Source: Bdellovibrio sp.
GTDB taxonomy: Bacteria > Bdellovibrionota > Bdellovibrionia > Bdellovibrionales > Bdellovibrionaceae
Reading direction: 5' to 3'
DNA length: 37,157 nt
Assembly (NCBI GenBank): GCA_025359945.1
Contig: JANYDD010000030.1
Coordinates: 1-37,157, forward strand
Shown piece after piece: positions 17,113 through 24,603 of this stretch (within the stretch, counting starts at the first letter, position 1; every line of letters begins with the position of its first letter). Under the pieces are notes generated by a model. That model ran no database searches, was not told where the DNA came from, and was given only the letters and a program-made list of their open reading frames with translations. A program made the translations under genes and the position numbers.

Positions 17113-17658
17113 TTACTTCAAAAAATAATCTAGTAAATTTTGAACGTCGCTTCGGCAGGTGCCGCAGCTGGTGGAAGCTTGGGTGACGCGGCTGACTTCA
17201 TTGGTGGTGTGTGCGCCGGACTTGATGGCGCAAATGACTTTTTCGGTAGGTACTCCCCTGCAGTGACAGATTTCATCGGCCGTGTAAGGTGGCTGCCAAT
17301 CGCCATGGGATTTTAAAATTAATTCTCGAATCAAAAGATGCGAGTGCGAATTACCGACCGGCAGCGCCCAAGTGCGCGGGTCAGGATTTTTTTGCTGCAA
17401 GAGATTCAATAAGTTTAAACACGACGAACAAGCCTTGATCGTCCAGTGCACCGGATCTGGGGTCTTTCCGGTGAACTCAACTTGAATATGATCTCGAAAC
17501 GGAATACTGACGTGGATAATGGGGCCAACGGGAAAGACCTTTGCGCTTGACCCAGAAATTGTATTGGTACTGGAAGTTGTATTAGAAATTGAACCAGTGA
17601 TTGAATTTTCTCCTGAAAGTGACTTTGATGCTGTTTTTTGAGTTTCAACGCTTTTCAT
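17113..17658 (-). CDS. Two-part protein with C-terminal BFD-type [2Fe-2S] domain
   Basis: A 181-residue protein in three parts. Residues 1-40 are Ser/Thr/Asn low complexity. Residues about 41-115 form a small domain of unknown type with a CxxC (Cys77, Cys80 in KACSSCLNL). Residues about 128-180 are a canonical BFD domain: Cys131-x-Cys133, the AIKSGAHTTNEVSRVT helix, then Cys165-x2-Cys168 (TSCGTCRSDV). All four cluster cysteines are present. The ATG at 17658 has no Shine-Dalgarno and is the only in-frame ATG, so the true start may be a later non-ATG codon, which would remove the low-complexity leader. It is divergent from the ATP-grasp gene with only 15 bp between start codons. Electron transfer or cluster sensing is likely; the partner is unknown. 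Confidence 0.8.
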   Translation of the reverse strand: MKSVETQKTASKSLSGENSITGSISNTTSSTNTISGSSAKVFPVGPIIHVSIPFRDHIQVEFTGKTPDPVHWTIKACSSCLNLLNLLQQKNPDPRTWALPVGNSHSHLLIRELILKSHGDWQPPYTADEICHCRGVPTEKVICAIKSGAHTTNEVSRVTQASTSCGTCRSDVQNLLDYFLK

Positions 17659-17673
17659 TTTTTAAAGGATAGC

Positions 17674-18513
17674 ATGACAATTTGGATCCTATCAGCAGGA
17701 AAAGCCATAGCCTCGACTCGAAGACTAGCTCAAGTTTTAGAAGCCGCATTGGAAAACTGCACGGTCAAAGTTTTTTCGCCCCTAGATTTAGAATTTTCCC
17801 AAAACCAAATTTTTTTTCAAGATAAATCCCTGGCGCTGCCCGACGGTGTGATCCCAAGGTTTGGGCTTAGGACCTACGACCAGGGCCTTTCGGTCTTGCA
17901 GTTTCTAGAAGCGCTGAACGTGCCCACATTAAACTCAAGTACATCGATCGCAAGAGTGCACCACAAATTGCAAACGCAATTGATGTTAAAAAAAATCGGC
18001 CTTGCCGTGCCTGAATTTTATTTCCAACATTTCGAAAAAGAATCCGCCTACAAATTTAATTTCTTTCCCGCCGTGATAAAATTAACAGTAGGTAGCCAAG
18101 GCAAGGGAGTGCAAATTTTAGAATCCCAACAAGATCTCAATCAAGCCTTGGATACCCTAAGAACTTTGGAAGCCGAATTTTATCTAGAAAGATACATCGA
18201 AGGAGAAGAACTGCGGTCGATCATGTGGGGTGAAAAAGTTTTGGCAACGATCCAAAAAACGTCGACATCAAAACGAAAAAATTTGGGTTTAGGGGCAAAG
18301 GCCAAGCTGGTAGAAATCGAAAGTAAAGACATGGCACAACTGCAAAGAATCCAAGCACAGACTGGCCTCAACTTCACAGCCATCGACTGGATAAAAACCC
18401 AAAGCGCAAATATTTTTATCGACGTCAACGCGTTCCCGGGCCTGCAACACTCGCTAGAATTCTTCGCCCAGCCACTGGCGAATTCCTTAGCGGAATATTT
18501 TCGGCTCAAGTAG
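17674..18513 (+). CDS. RimK-like ATP-grasp ligase
   Basis: A 279-residue ATP-grasp enzyme of the RimK family, which joins an amino acid (glutamate in E. coli RimK) to a protein or small-molecule carboxylate. I start it at ATG 17674, where AAAGGA lies 4-5 nt upstream and MTIWILSAGKA is the expected first strand. Family blocks are GVIPRFGLRTYDQGLSVLQFLE (about 55-76), ARVHHKLQTQLMLKKIGLAVPE (about 90-111), the ATP-binding strand AVIKLTVGSQGKGV (about 131-144), FYLERYIEGEELR (about 169-181) and the metal-binding end IFIDVNAFPGLQ. The target cannot be told from sequence. The very short divergent promoter space with the BFD-type gene suggests linked expression. Confidence 0.88.
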   Translation: MTIWILSAGKAIASTRRLAQVLEAALENCTVKVFSPLDLEFSQNQIFFQDKSLALPDGVIPRFGLRTYDQGLSVLQFLEALNVPTLNSSTSIARVHHKLQTQLMLKKIGLAVPEFYFQHFEKESAYKFNFFPAVIKLTVGSQGKGVQILESQQDLNQALDTLRTLEAEFYLERYIEGEELRSIMWGEKVLATIQKTSTSKRKNLGLGAKAKLVEIESKDMAQLQRIQAQTGLNFTAIDWIKTQSANIFIDVNAFPGLQHSLEFFAQPLANSLAEYFRLK

Positions 18514-18530
18514 TTGGCAAGGAGCCAAAA

Positions 18531-18668
18531 ATGTCGAAAAAATACTACCGTCAATTGCACATTGATGAAGGACGCTGCCCTCACCTAAAACGCCAATCCG
18601 CCGACGATTTTTTTTCGGTACTCAAAAATTTTTCGCACGTCGGATTTCACATACCAGCCTGCTGCTAG
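18531..18668 (+). CDS. Candidate 45-residue small protein
   Basis: Begins at ATG 18531 with a strong AAGGAG 6-7 nt upstream, 17 nt after the ATP-grasp stop on the same strand. The product starts MSKKYYRQLHIDEGRCPHLK and ends with two cysteines, 45 residues in all. The last 84 nt run antisense to the 3' end of the SDR-SRPBCC gene. The Shine-Dalgarno and operon-like spacing favour translation. The overlap with a conserved antisense gene and the short length argue for caution. I know no homologue. Confidence 0.35.
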   Translation: MSKKYYRQLHIDEGRCPHLKRQSADDFFSVLKNFSHVGFHIPACC

Positions 18669-19949
18669 GGTGCCTGCCAGGCCCAAGGGCAAACGATATT
18701 TCACGGTGTCGGTCATCAGCGTACCAGCGCCTAGCTTTTTAAATTGATGAGTGTGGTGCCATTGCGTGTAGGGACCCTTCAATTGGGTGTCGACAAAATG
18801 AATGGGCGGCGCCCATTCTTCAATTCTGGTGCGCCATCGGACCGGGATGCCGCGGATTTTCAATCGATAGTCGATCAAGCTTCCCGTTTGAATCTCAGGT
18901 GTCGAAACCTTTTCCACTTTAAATTGCAAAAGCGGTGGTGTAATTTTTTCTAGATTATAGGCGTCGGCGAAAAAGGGGAAAACTTTTTCAGGAGCTGCTG
19001 GCAGGTATTGCTCGGTGATATAAACTTTGTTTCCATCTTTGATCACCTGACAAATATTTTCTAAAGCCTGATCAATCGTTTTAAATTTAAATTTAAAGCC
19101 CAATTCCAATGCTTTTTTGGGCCAGACTTTTTGCGATTGAATAACAACTCTTGAAAATTCACCGTACAAAATTTTTAACGCTAAACTTGGCACTGCGGGG
19201 CCCAGGGGCTTGTGCAACTGTCGACAAAGACTTTCTGTGAATTCCTGATTGGTCACCGGCGAAGGCCCCACCGCATTGATCACACCATCGTACTTGGAAT
19301 TCTCTAAGGCTTCGAGAAACAAAGCGCAAAGATCATCAATATGAATCCAGCTGGTCCATTGTTTTCCGGATGCCAAAGGCCCGGCCAAACCGAACTGCGC
19401 CGGCGGCACCATTTGCGCCAACGCACCACCATCCAACTTTAAAACAATTCCAATCCTTAAAGAACACGACCTAGTATTTTCAGCGCTTGAAAAAACGGCG
19501 ACTTCCTTTTCCCACTGCTGGCAGACTTCGACTAAAAACCCTTCACCCACGGCGGAAGTCTCGTCCAAATCTCGGTCGGCGCCGTCGCCATAATATCCAA
19601 TGGCAGAAGCCGAAATCAGAACTTTGGCCGACGTCGATTTCAAAGTTTGCAACAAATGCCGGGTGCCCAAAATTCTTGAATCTAGAATTTTGTTTTTTTT
19701 CTGCGACGACCATCGCCCCACTACGGATTCACCCATTAAATGAATTACCCCTTGGACTTCAGACAACTTAGGGTCGGAAATTGGCCCCTTTGAAAGATCG
19801 CCCCGAATTCCTGTAAATGGAAATGGCATCTCTTTTTCTGCTTTTTGCAGGTCGCGCGTAATCACAAAAACTTGGTGGCCCTTTTCTACTAAAAGTTTGC
19901 CAACTTCTTTTCCCACCAAACCAGTGGCACCGGTCACTAAAACTTTCAT
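18585..19949 (-). CDS. TIGR01777/YfcH-like SDR epimerase fused to SRPBCC domain
   Basis: A 454-residue fusion. Residues 1-300 are an extended short-chain dehydrogenase/epimerase with the NAD(P)-binding VTGATGLVGKEVG (about 4-16), the IHLMGESVVGRWS block, SASAIGYYGDG with the catalytic-position tyrosine, and TSWIHIDDLCALFLEAL, all typical of the TIGR01777 (E. coli YfcH) group. Residues about 308-450 form an SRPBCC (START-like) ligand-binding domain, beginning VYITEQYLPAAPEKVFPFFAD and including LKGPYTQWHHTHQF. Many organisms encode these as separate genes or in the opposite order. AAGGAG lies 4 nt before the ATG. The start overlaps the photolyase stop as ATGA, so the two proteins are made together. 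The reaction is unknown. Confidence 0.92.
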   Translation of the reverse strand: MKVLVTGATGLVGKEVGKLLVEKGHQVFVITRDLQKAEKEMPFPFTGIRGDLSKGPISDPKLSEVQGVIHLMGESVVGRWSSQKKNKILDSRILGTRHLLQTLKSTSAKVLISASAIGYYGDGADRDLDETSAVGEGFLVEVCQQWEKEVAVFSSAENTRSCSLRIGIVLKLDGGALAQMVPPAQFGLAGPLASGKQWTSWIHIDDLCALFLEALENSKYDGVINAVGPSPVTNQEFTESLCRQLHKPLGPAVPSLALKILYGEFSRVVIQSQKVWPKKALELGFKFKFKTIDQALENICQVIKDGNKVYITEQYLPAAPEKVFPFFADAYNLEKITPPLLQFKVEKVSTPEIQTGSLIDYRLKIRGIPVRWRTRIEEWAPPIHFVDTQLKGPYTQWHHTHQFKKLGAGTLMTDTVKYRLPLGLAGTLAAGWYVKSDVRKIFEYRKKIVGGLAF

Positions 19950-21310
19950 ACATCTCCTTTAAGGAATTTAAAATTTTCAAGCGCTCGCTGTCGCGCAAAC
20001 ACATGATCCACCATCGGTTCAGGATACTGGGGCGTCTGATATTCTGGAACCCATCTTCGAATGTACGCATATTGCGGATCAAATTTTTCAATTTGAGTCA
20101 TCGGATTGAAAATTCGAAAGTACGGAGCCGCATCACAACCTGACCCCACCACCCACTGCCAATTTCCATTATTTGCAGAAAGATCATAATCCAAAAGCCA
20201 GTCAGCAAAAAATCTTTCGCCTTTCAGCCAATGAATAAATAAATGTTTTGTGAGAAAACTTCCCACAACCATTCTGACTCGATTGTGCATCCAACCGGTT
20301 TCGCGAAGCTGGCGCATTCCAGCGTCCACTAAAGGATATCCTGTTTTTCCAAGAGTCCATTTTTTAAATTCAGCGGGCTGATCACGCCACGGAAGACGAT
20401 CGTACGCCGATCGAAAAGACTGATCCACGACTTGGGGATAATGAAACAAAATCTGCATAAAAAATTCTCGCCAGATCAGTTCAGAAAGCCAAACATCCGA
20501 AACTTTCTGAGCTTGCTTTACTAGCTGCCGAACCGAAACAGTTCCAAACCTTAAATGAATTCCTAACTGCGATGTCGCAGGCTGCGCCGGAAAATTGCGA
20601 TGGTCAGCATAGTTTGATAAAAGTGTTTTAGAAACTTGCGCGGGCGAAAAATCGAAAGCTTCGGGCGTAAAATTCATTTCGGATAAAGAAATCAACGGCG
20701 ATTTTTTCTTTCGTGGGAAAAAATTTTTCTGGAAGCTTGCGCCATCAAACGACCCAAGCTGATCATTGCTACATAGCGAAAGCCATTTTTTTTTGTAGGG
20801 CGTAAACACTGTATAGGGCCTGCCGGATTCGGTCAGAATCTGGGATCTCTCGAAAACCACTTGGTCCTTGAAGGTTTTTAAATCTGAATTATTATCGGTA
20901 GCCAATTTTGAAATTTTTAAATCTCGGGCGATGGCCTGGGGTTCGTAGTCATGATTGCAAAAGATATTTTGAATTTGAACCTGACTAAAAAGCTGTTTGA
21001 AAATCTGCAAAGGCGATCCGTAAAAAACTAAAAGATCAGACCCCATTTCTTGCAATTGGGATTTCAAATTTTGAATCTGCTGCCAAATAAATAAAACCCG
21101 CCGATCTGCTTCGCGCAGATGTTTTAAAATCTCGCTATCAAAAATAAAAACAGGTACGACGGGCTTGCCTGACGACAGGGCTTTAAATAATCCGTGATTG
21201 TCATCCAGTCGCAGATCTCGACGAAACCAAAAAAAATTGAAGACTTGTAATTTCTCATCATTTAGGGATTCAATTTGAGATAAAAAATGGGCGTTGCTAA
21301 AGCTCATTTT
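19946..21310 (-). CDS. phrB: Deoxyribodipyrimidine photolyase (class I CPD photolyase)
   Basis: Light-driven repair enzyme for cyclobutane pyrimidine dimers, using FADH- and an antenna cofactor. I start it at ATG 21310, giving 454 residues. The reading frame stays open a further 150 nt upstream, but that part is encoded by the 14-bp repeat array and is not family sequence. The N-terminal alpha/beta domain opens with FFWFRRDLRLDDNHGL (about 25-40). The FAD-binding helical domain has LGIHLRFGTVSVR, WTLGKTGYPLVDAGMRQL, GWMHNRVRMVVGSFLTKHL, LDYDLSANNGNWQWV and YFRIFNPMTQ. All look intact. There is no clear Shine-Dalgarno. It is coupled to the SDR-SRPBCC gene; photolyase and such SDRs co-occur in light or singlet-oxygen regulons of other bacteria, so a shared stress role is reasonable. 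Confidence 0.96.
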   Translation of the reverse strand, partial: KMSFSNAHFLSQIESLNDEKLQVFNFFWFRRDLRLDDNHGLFKALSSGKPVVPVFIFDSEILKHLREADRRVLFIWQQIQNLKSQLQEMGSDLLVFYGSPLQIFKQLFSQVQIQNIFCNHDYEPQAIARDLKISKLATDNNSDLKTFKDQVVFERSQILTESGRPYTVFTPYKKKWLSLCSNDQLGSFDGASFQKNFFPRKKKSPLISLSEMNFTPEAFDFSPAQVSKTLLSNYADHRNFPAQPATSQLGIHLRFGTVSVRQLVKQAQKVSDVWLSELIWREFFMQILFHYPQVVDQSFRSAYDRLPWRDQPAEFKKWTLGKTGYPLVDAGMRQLRETGWMHNRVRMVVGSFLTKHLFIHWLKGERFFADWLLDYDLSANNGNWQWVVGSGCDAAPYFRIFNPMTQIEKFDPQYAYIRRWVPEYQTPQYPEPMVDHVFARQRALENFKFLKGDV

Positions 21311-21370
21311 TTTAAGTTTAATGAATCTTAAACTTAAATCAAGACCCAAATTTTTTATCTTCGAAAGTAA

Positions 21371-21454
21371 ACACACCAAATCAAGGGCGCCAGATAAGGG
21401 GCGCCAGATGAAGAACACCAAGTGAAGGGCGCCAACTAAAGGAACCAATGGAAG
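21371..21454. repeat. 14-bp tandem repeat, six degenerate units
   Basis: Units begin at 21371, 21385, 21399, 21413, 21427 and 21441 with exact 14-bp spacing. The best units (21385 and 21399) share the 11-bp core GGGCGCCAGAT; the others vary (ACACACCAAAT, GAACACCAAGT, GGGCGCCAACT, GGAACCAATGG). A core CC/CACC(A)A is kept throughout. The array occupies the space between the divergent photolyase and ABC1-kinase genes, and the last unit contains the ABC1 start codon at 21448 and its GGA Shine-Dalgarno. On the minus strand the unit would encode a 14-residue peptide repeat over three units, which explains a spurious N-terminal extension of photolyase. Confidence 0.85.
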
Positions 21455-22875
21455 ATCCAAAAAAAATGTCTAAAATTAAAACTTCTCTTTTTATGCGAAG
21501 TTTATCTTTGGCACGAATGACGATTAACACTGGGTCGTCGTTGGCCTCACACGGGCTGACCTCGTGGATGTCATCTGATGAACAGAAAAAAGAAAAATGG
21601 GCGGAACTTTTGCGCTCGCAAGCCACCCAAATCTCTGGCGAATTGGGCGAGCTAAAAGGAAGTCTAATGAAAGCAGGCCAAATGCTTTCGATGTACGGCG
21701 AATATTTCTTGCCTCCCGAGGCCAACGAGATTTTAAAATCCCTGCAAGGGCAATCCCCGGCCGTTGAATGGTCACAAATAGAATCGGTGTTGAAAAGTAA
21801 TTTGGGCGAGCTTTTATCAGATCTTGAAGTTGATCGGGAACCCATCGGAACTGCTTCGTTGGGTCAAGTTCATAAAGCCCGAATCAAATCGACCGACGAA
21901 ATTGTGGCTGTCAAAGTGCAATACCCTGATCTTGACAAGGCTGTCGACAGTGATCTTTACGCCATTCGTTCTTTTTTGAGTTTGCTGAAAATACTTCCTC
22001 GCAGTATTGCCACCGACCAAATTTTTTCTGAAGTGAAAGAAATGCTACAACAAGAATTGGACTATGGCCAAGAAGCCAATTTGACCGAACGCTACGGAAA
22101 ACTTTTGGTCGGAGACTCAAGGTTTATCGTCCCCAAAGTTTATCGCAAATATTCGACACCGAAAGTTTTGGTGACTTCCTTCGAAGAGGGTCTTCGTGCC
22201 GATGCGGTCGCCGTTCAAAATCTGCCACTGAAAAGAAGAAATCAGATTTCGATGGCCTTCTTAGAATTGTATTTTAAGGAACTTTTTGAGTGGGGCGTCG
22301 TCCAGACGGATCCGCATTTGGGCAATTACAAAATCAGATTGGGTGCCGACAACGACAAATTGATCTTGCTAGATTTTGGAGCCGTACGAACTTACCCAGA
22401 AGCTTTTTTAGTCCCCTATACCAAAATGGTTTACGCTGCCTTTCAAAACGATACGGCGCTGTTGGAAAAAAATGCTGAGGACCTGAAATTTTTGGCTGAA
22501 GGCGATCCCACAGATTTAAAAAAATATTTTATCGAATTTTGTATTGGCACCGTCGAGCCCTTTTTGACTTCAGAAAACCCCGGCCATAATCCTGAATTTT
22601 TAAATCTGCACGAAGAATACAATTGGAAAAAATCTGATCTTCCGCAGCGGCTCACAAAAAAAGTTTTTAAAATTATTCAAACTTTCAAGGTGAGGGCTCC
22701 GCCACGGGAAGTGCTTTTCCTGGACCGAAAAACCGGTGGTGTTTTTATTTTCCTGAAGGTTCTTGGGGCGCAATTGAATGCGCATCAGATGTTAAAAAGT
22801 TATTTAGAAAAAAAATTGCACATCAAAGATGGCGGTCAAAAAGAAGGACAAAAAGCTGTTCAGAAAAAAAATTAG
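21448..22875 (+). CDS. ABC1/UbiB-family atypical kinase
   Basis: A 475-residue ABC1 (ADCK/UbiB) family protein. It has the diagnostic KxGQ motif (LKGSLMKAGQML, about 70-80), the A-rich loop GTASLGQVHKA (134-144) in place of a Gly-rich loop, the ATP lysine Lys156 in VAVKVQYP, the catalytic-loop QTDPHLGNY (about 288-296) and LLDFGAVR (about 308-315) for magnesium. Members support quinone biosynthesis as weak ATPases or lipid-binding kinases. UbiB has C-terminal membrane helices that are not seen here; the tail is Lys/Gln rich. The start at 21448 has AAAGGA 4 nt upstream; a second ATG at 21466 is possible. No ubiquinone genes are nearby. Its 3' end overlaps the convergent CDF gene by 4 bp. Confidence 0.93.
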   Translation: MEDPKKMSKIKTSLFMRSLSLARMTINTGSSLASHGLTSWMSSDEQKKEKWAELLRSQATQISGELGELKGSLMKAGQMLSMYGEYFLPPEANEILKSLQGQSPAVEWSQIESVLKSNLGELLSDLEVDREPIGTASLGQVHKARIKSTDEIVAVKVQYPDLDKAVDSDLYAIRSFLSLLKILPRSIATDQIFSEVKEMLQQELDYGQEANLTERYGKLLVGDSRFIVPKVYRKYSTPKVLVTSFEEGLRADAVAVQNLPLKRRNQISMAFLELYFKELFEWGVVQTDPHLGNYKIRLGADNDKLILLDFGAVRTYPEAFLVPYTKMVYAAFQNDTALLEKNAEDLKFLAEGDPTDLKKYFIEFCIGTVEPFLTSENPGHNPEFLNLHEEYNWKKSDLPQRLTKKVFKIIQTFKVRAPPREVLFLDRKTGGVFIFLKVLGAQLNAHQMLKSYLEKKLHIKDGGQKEGQKAVQKKN

Positions 22876-23846
22876 TGGTGTGGATCCCAGCAGCCCTCTT
22901 TTTCAGATTCAATCTCTAAAGTGGCCTCGGCAATTCGAAACTCGTGGTGCAAAGTTTTTTTAACATTATTTTTTATCGCGCTGGTCTGGTTCATTTGCGT
23001 CGACGGCGATACGACCAAATGTGCCGTCAGAATATGAGAATTTCCATCTAAACTCCAAATATGAAGATGATGAACCTGTAAGATGCCGGGCACTTTCAGA
23101 ATGGCAGATTGAACAGCATTTAAGGTCACGCCCTCGGGCAGGCCTTGCAAAAAAATTCGAAAAGACTGTCGCAGATTTTGAACGGCGTTATAAATGACCC
23201 AAATCGACAAGATGATCGCCAGCAACGGATCTAACCAATGAAAGCGAAAAAAATAAATAACGATCGCACCGACTAAGACGATCGCCCATCCTAGTAAGTC
23301 CTCGATAAAATGAAGGCTGAGAATTCGCTCCTGAAGACTTTGTCCGAGATCATGGCCAGATCCAAGTCCATGGGATACATCGTGGGAAACACCCTGGGAT
23401 AGCCCGTGTGAGTGGGTGTGAAGGACGGGGGAATTTTTAATTTTTAACAATGAAAAGCCATTGATGAACAATCCTAAAATCGCAAAGCCGATCATTGCCA
23501 AGGGTTTTGTCTCAACAGGGTTTTGCAATCGTTCGATAGCTTCCCAAAAAATAAATCCCGCCCCGCCCACCAAAAAAAAGCCTAGTAAAAAAACGGATAA
23601 GAGCGACCATCGTTGGTAACCGTATGAAAAGTTCGGATCCCCGGCTTGCTCTGATTTTTTATGCATCCAGTAGGATGCAAGCAAGGCAATGGCGTCGCCA
23701 AAATCATGAAGTGCATCCGATATAATCGACAAACTATTAGTTATTAAACCGCCCAGAAGCTCAACGATCGCAAAAAATAAATTAAGTCCGGCAACAAAAA
23801 GAATTCGATTTTTCATTGAAGCATTGGAAGTGTGCTTAGATTTCAT
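22872..23846 (-). CDS. Cation diffusion facilitator (CzcD/ZitB-like metal exporter)
   Basis: A 324-residue inner-membrane exporter of Zn2+ or similar divalent cations, driven by proton exchange. Six helices are visible. The transport site consists of His47 and Asp51 in ALHDFGDAIAL (TM2) and His179 and Asp183 in HFIEDLLGW (TM5), the HD-HD set typical of zinc CDFs. A His-rich cytoplasmic loop lies between TM4 and TM5 (about 143-166, seven histidines, quasi-repeated SHGL/SHDV). The C-terminal domain (about 235-315) is the ferredoxin-like CDF dimerisation domain with VHHLHIWSLDGNSHILTAHLVV. The start may be ATG at 23846 or 23816; neither has a strong Shine-Dalgarno. It is divergent from the lipoprotein gene by about 90 bp. 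Confidence 0.95.
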   Translation of the reverse strand: MKSKHTSNASMKNRILFVAGLNLFFAIVELLGGLITNSLSIISDALHDFGDAIALLASYWMHKKSEQAGDPNFSYGYQRWSLLSVFLLGFFLVGGAGFIFWEAIERLQNPVETKPLAMIGFAILGLFINGFSLLKIKNSPVLHTHSHGLSQGVSHDVSHGLGSGHDLGQSLQERILSLHFIEDLLGWAIVLVGAIVIYFFRFHWLDPLLAIILSIWVIYNAVQNLRQSFRIFLQGLPEGVTLNAVQSAILKVPGILQVHHLHIWSLDGNSHILTAHLVVSPSTQMNQTSAIKNNVKKTLHHEFRIAEATLEIESEKEGCWDPHH

Positions 23847-23939
23847 TCAGATATGAGTGTCGCCCATAGCCAAGGCAAAAATCAAAGGATCTTTGACAAG
23901 AGTTTTAATATCACTATAACCCGAAGAACGGGGGTCATT

Positions 23940-24560
23940 ATGAAATCACGACACGGATTTATTTTTTCGAATGCTTTGGCAATGATCAGCTTGGTCGGTT
24001 TTTTAAGTGCGATCGGTTGTGGGGGCGTCCGCTTTACCGAAACCGACTCACAATCCATGTCGGGATTGACCTTGCCTGAATCGGCTAGTTTTTTATCCAG
24101 CTATCAGATGAAAGTCAGCGATTGGACTCCGCCCAGCCAAATCATCATTTCTAGCGAGAGTCTAAAATTATTGGGGACACTAGATATTCTGCCATCTGAA
24201 AACGCTAACTTGAATCTGATCGTAAATTTTTATGCCAGCAAACAATCGCCACCTTTAGAAAAAATTCGTAAAGACCTTAGCCAATCGGTTACAAAAATTT
24301 TAGCCAACTACAAAGAAGATAAAAGCACTAAAAAATCTTCCGTCGTCTTGGACGAATCACTAATGAAAGATTCTGTCTGGTGCACAAATCGGATGGGCGT
24401 TTATTATACCCATCTCACCGAGCTTCGCAAAAAAGGGAAAACTGTAGAGAACATCGATAGCGTTTTGTTCACCAGTTTGGATTCAAAAACTACTGGGACT
24501 TATTGCATTTCTTCGATTACCTTGTATTTGCCGGCAACAACTGAAGTGATCCGTCCTTAA
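23940..24560 (+). CDS. Putative lipoprotein, unknown function
   Basis: I choose ATG 23940, preceded by GGGGG five nt upstream, over in-frame starts further left. The product is 206 residues, beginning MKSRHGFIFS with a hydrophobic h-region and lipobox SAIGC, giving a lipidated Cys27. The residue after the cysteine is Gly, so outer-membrane sorting is plausible. The mature part is mixed alpha/beta with no motif I recognise; two cysteines (VWCTNRM and GTYCISS) may pair. It is followed 43 bp later by the heme A synthase gene on the same strand, so the two may be co-transcribed. A role in respiratory-chain assembly would be speculation. Confidence 0.75.
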   Translation: MKSRHGFIFSNALAMISLVGFLSAIGCGGVRFTETDSQSMSGLTLPESASFLSSYQMKVSDWTPPSQIIISSESLKLLGTLDILPSENANLNLIVNFYASKQSPPLEKIRKDLSQSVTKILANYKEDKSTKKSSVVLDESLMKDSVWCTNRMGVYYTHLTELRKKGKTVENIDSVLFTSLDSKTTGTYCISSITLYLPATTEVIRP

Positions 24561-24603
24561 TTTAAATATTGCGAATGGATTTCACTGGGAATACCTTTGG
24601 CCG

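Noticed and set aside
21311-21460. 50-residue N-terminal extension of photolyase
   Set aside because: It is encoded by the 14-bp tandem repeat and spacer and shows a peptide repeat rather than photolyase sequence. The ATG at 21310 fits the family better.
23385-23425. Short quasi-repeats in the CDF gene
   Set aside because: They encode the metal-binding His-rich loop of the exporter, so this is coding sequence and not a separate repeat element.
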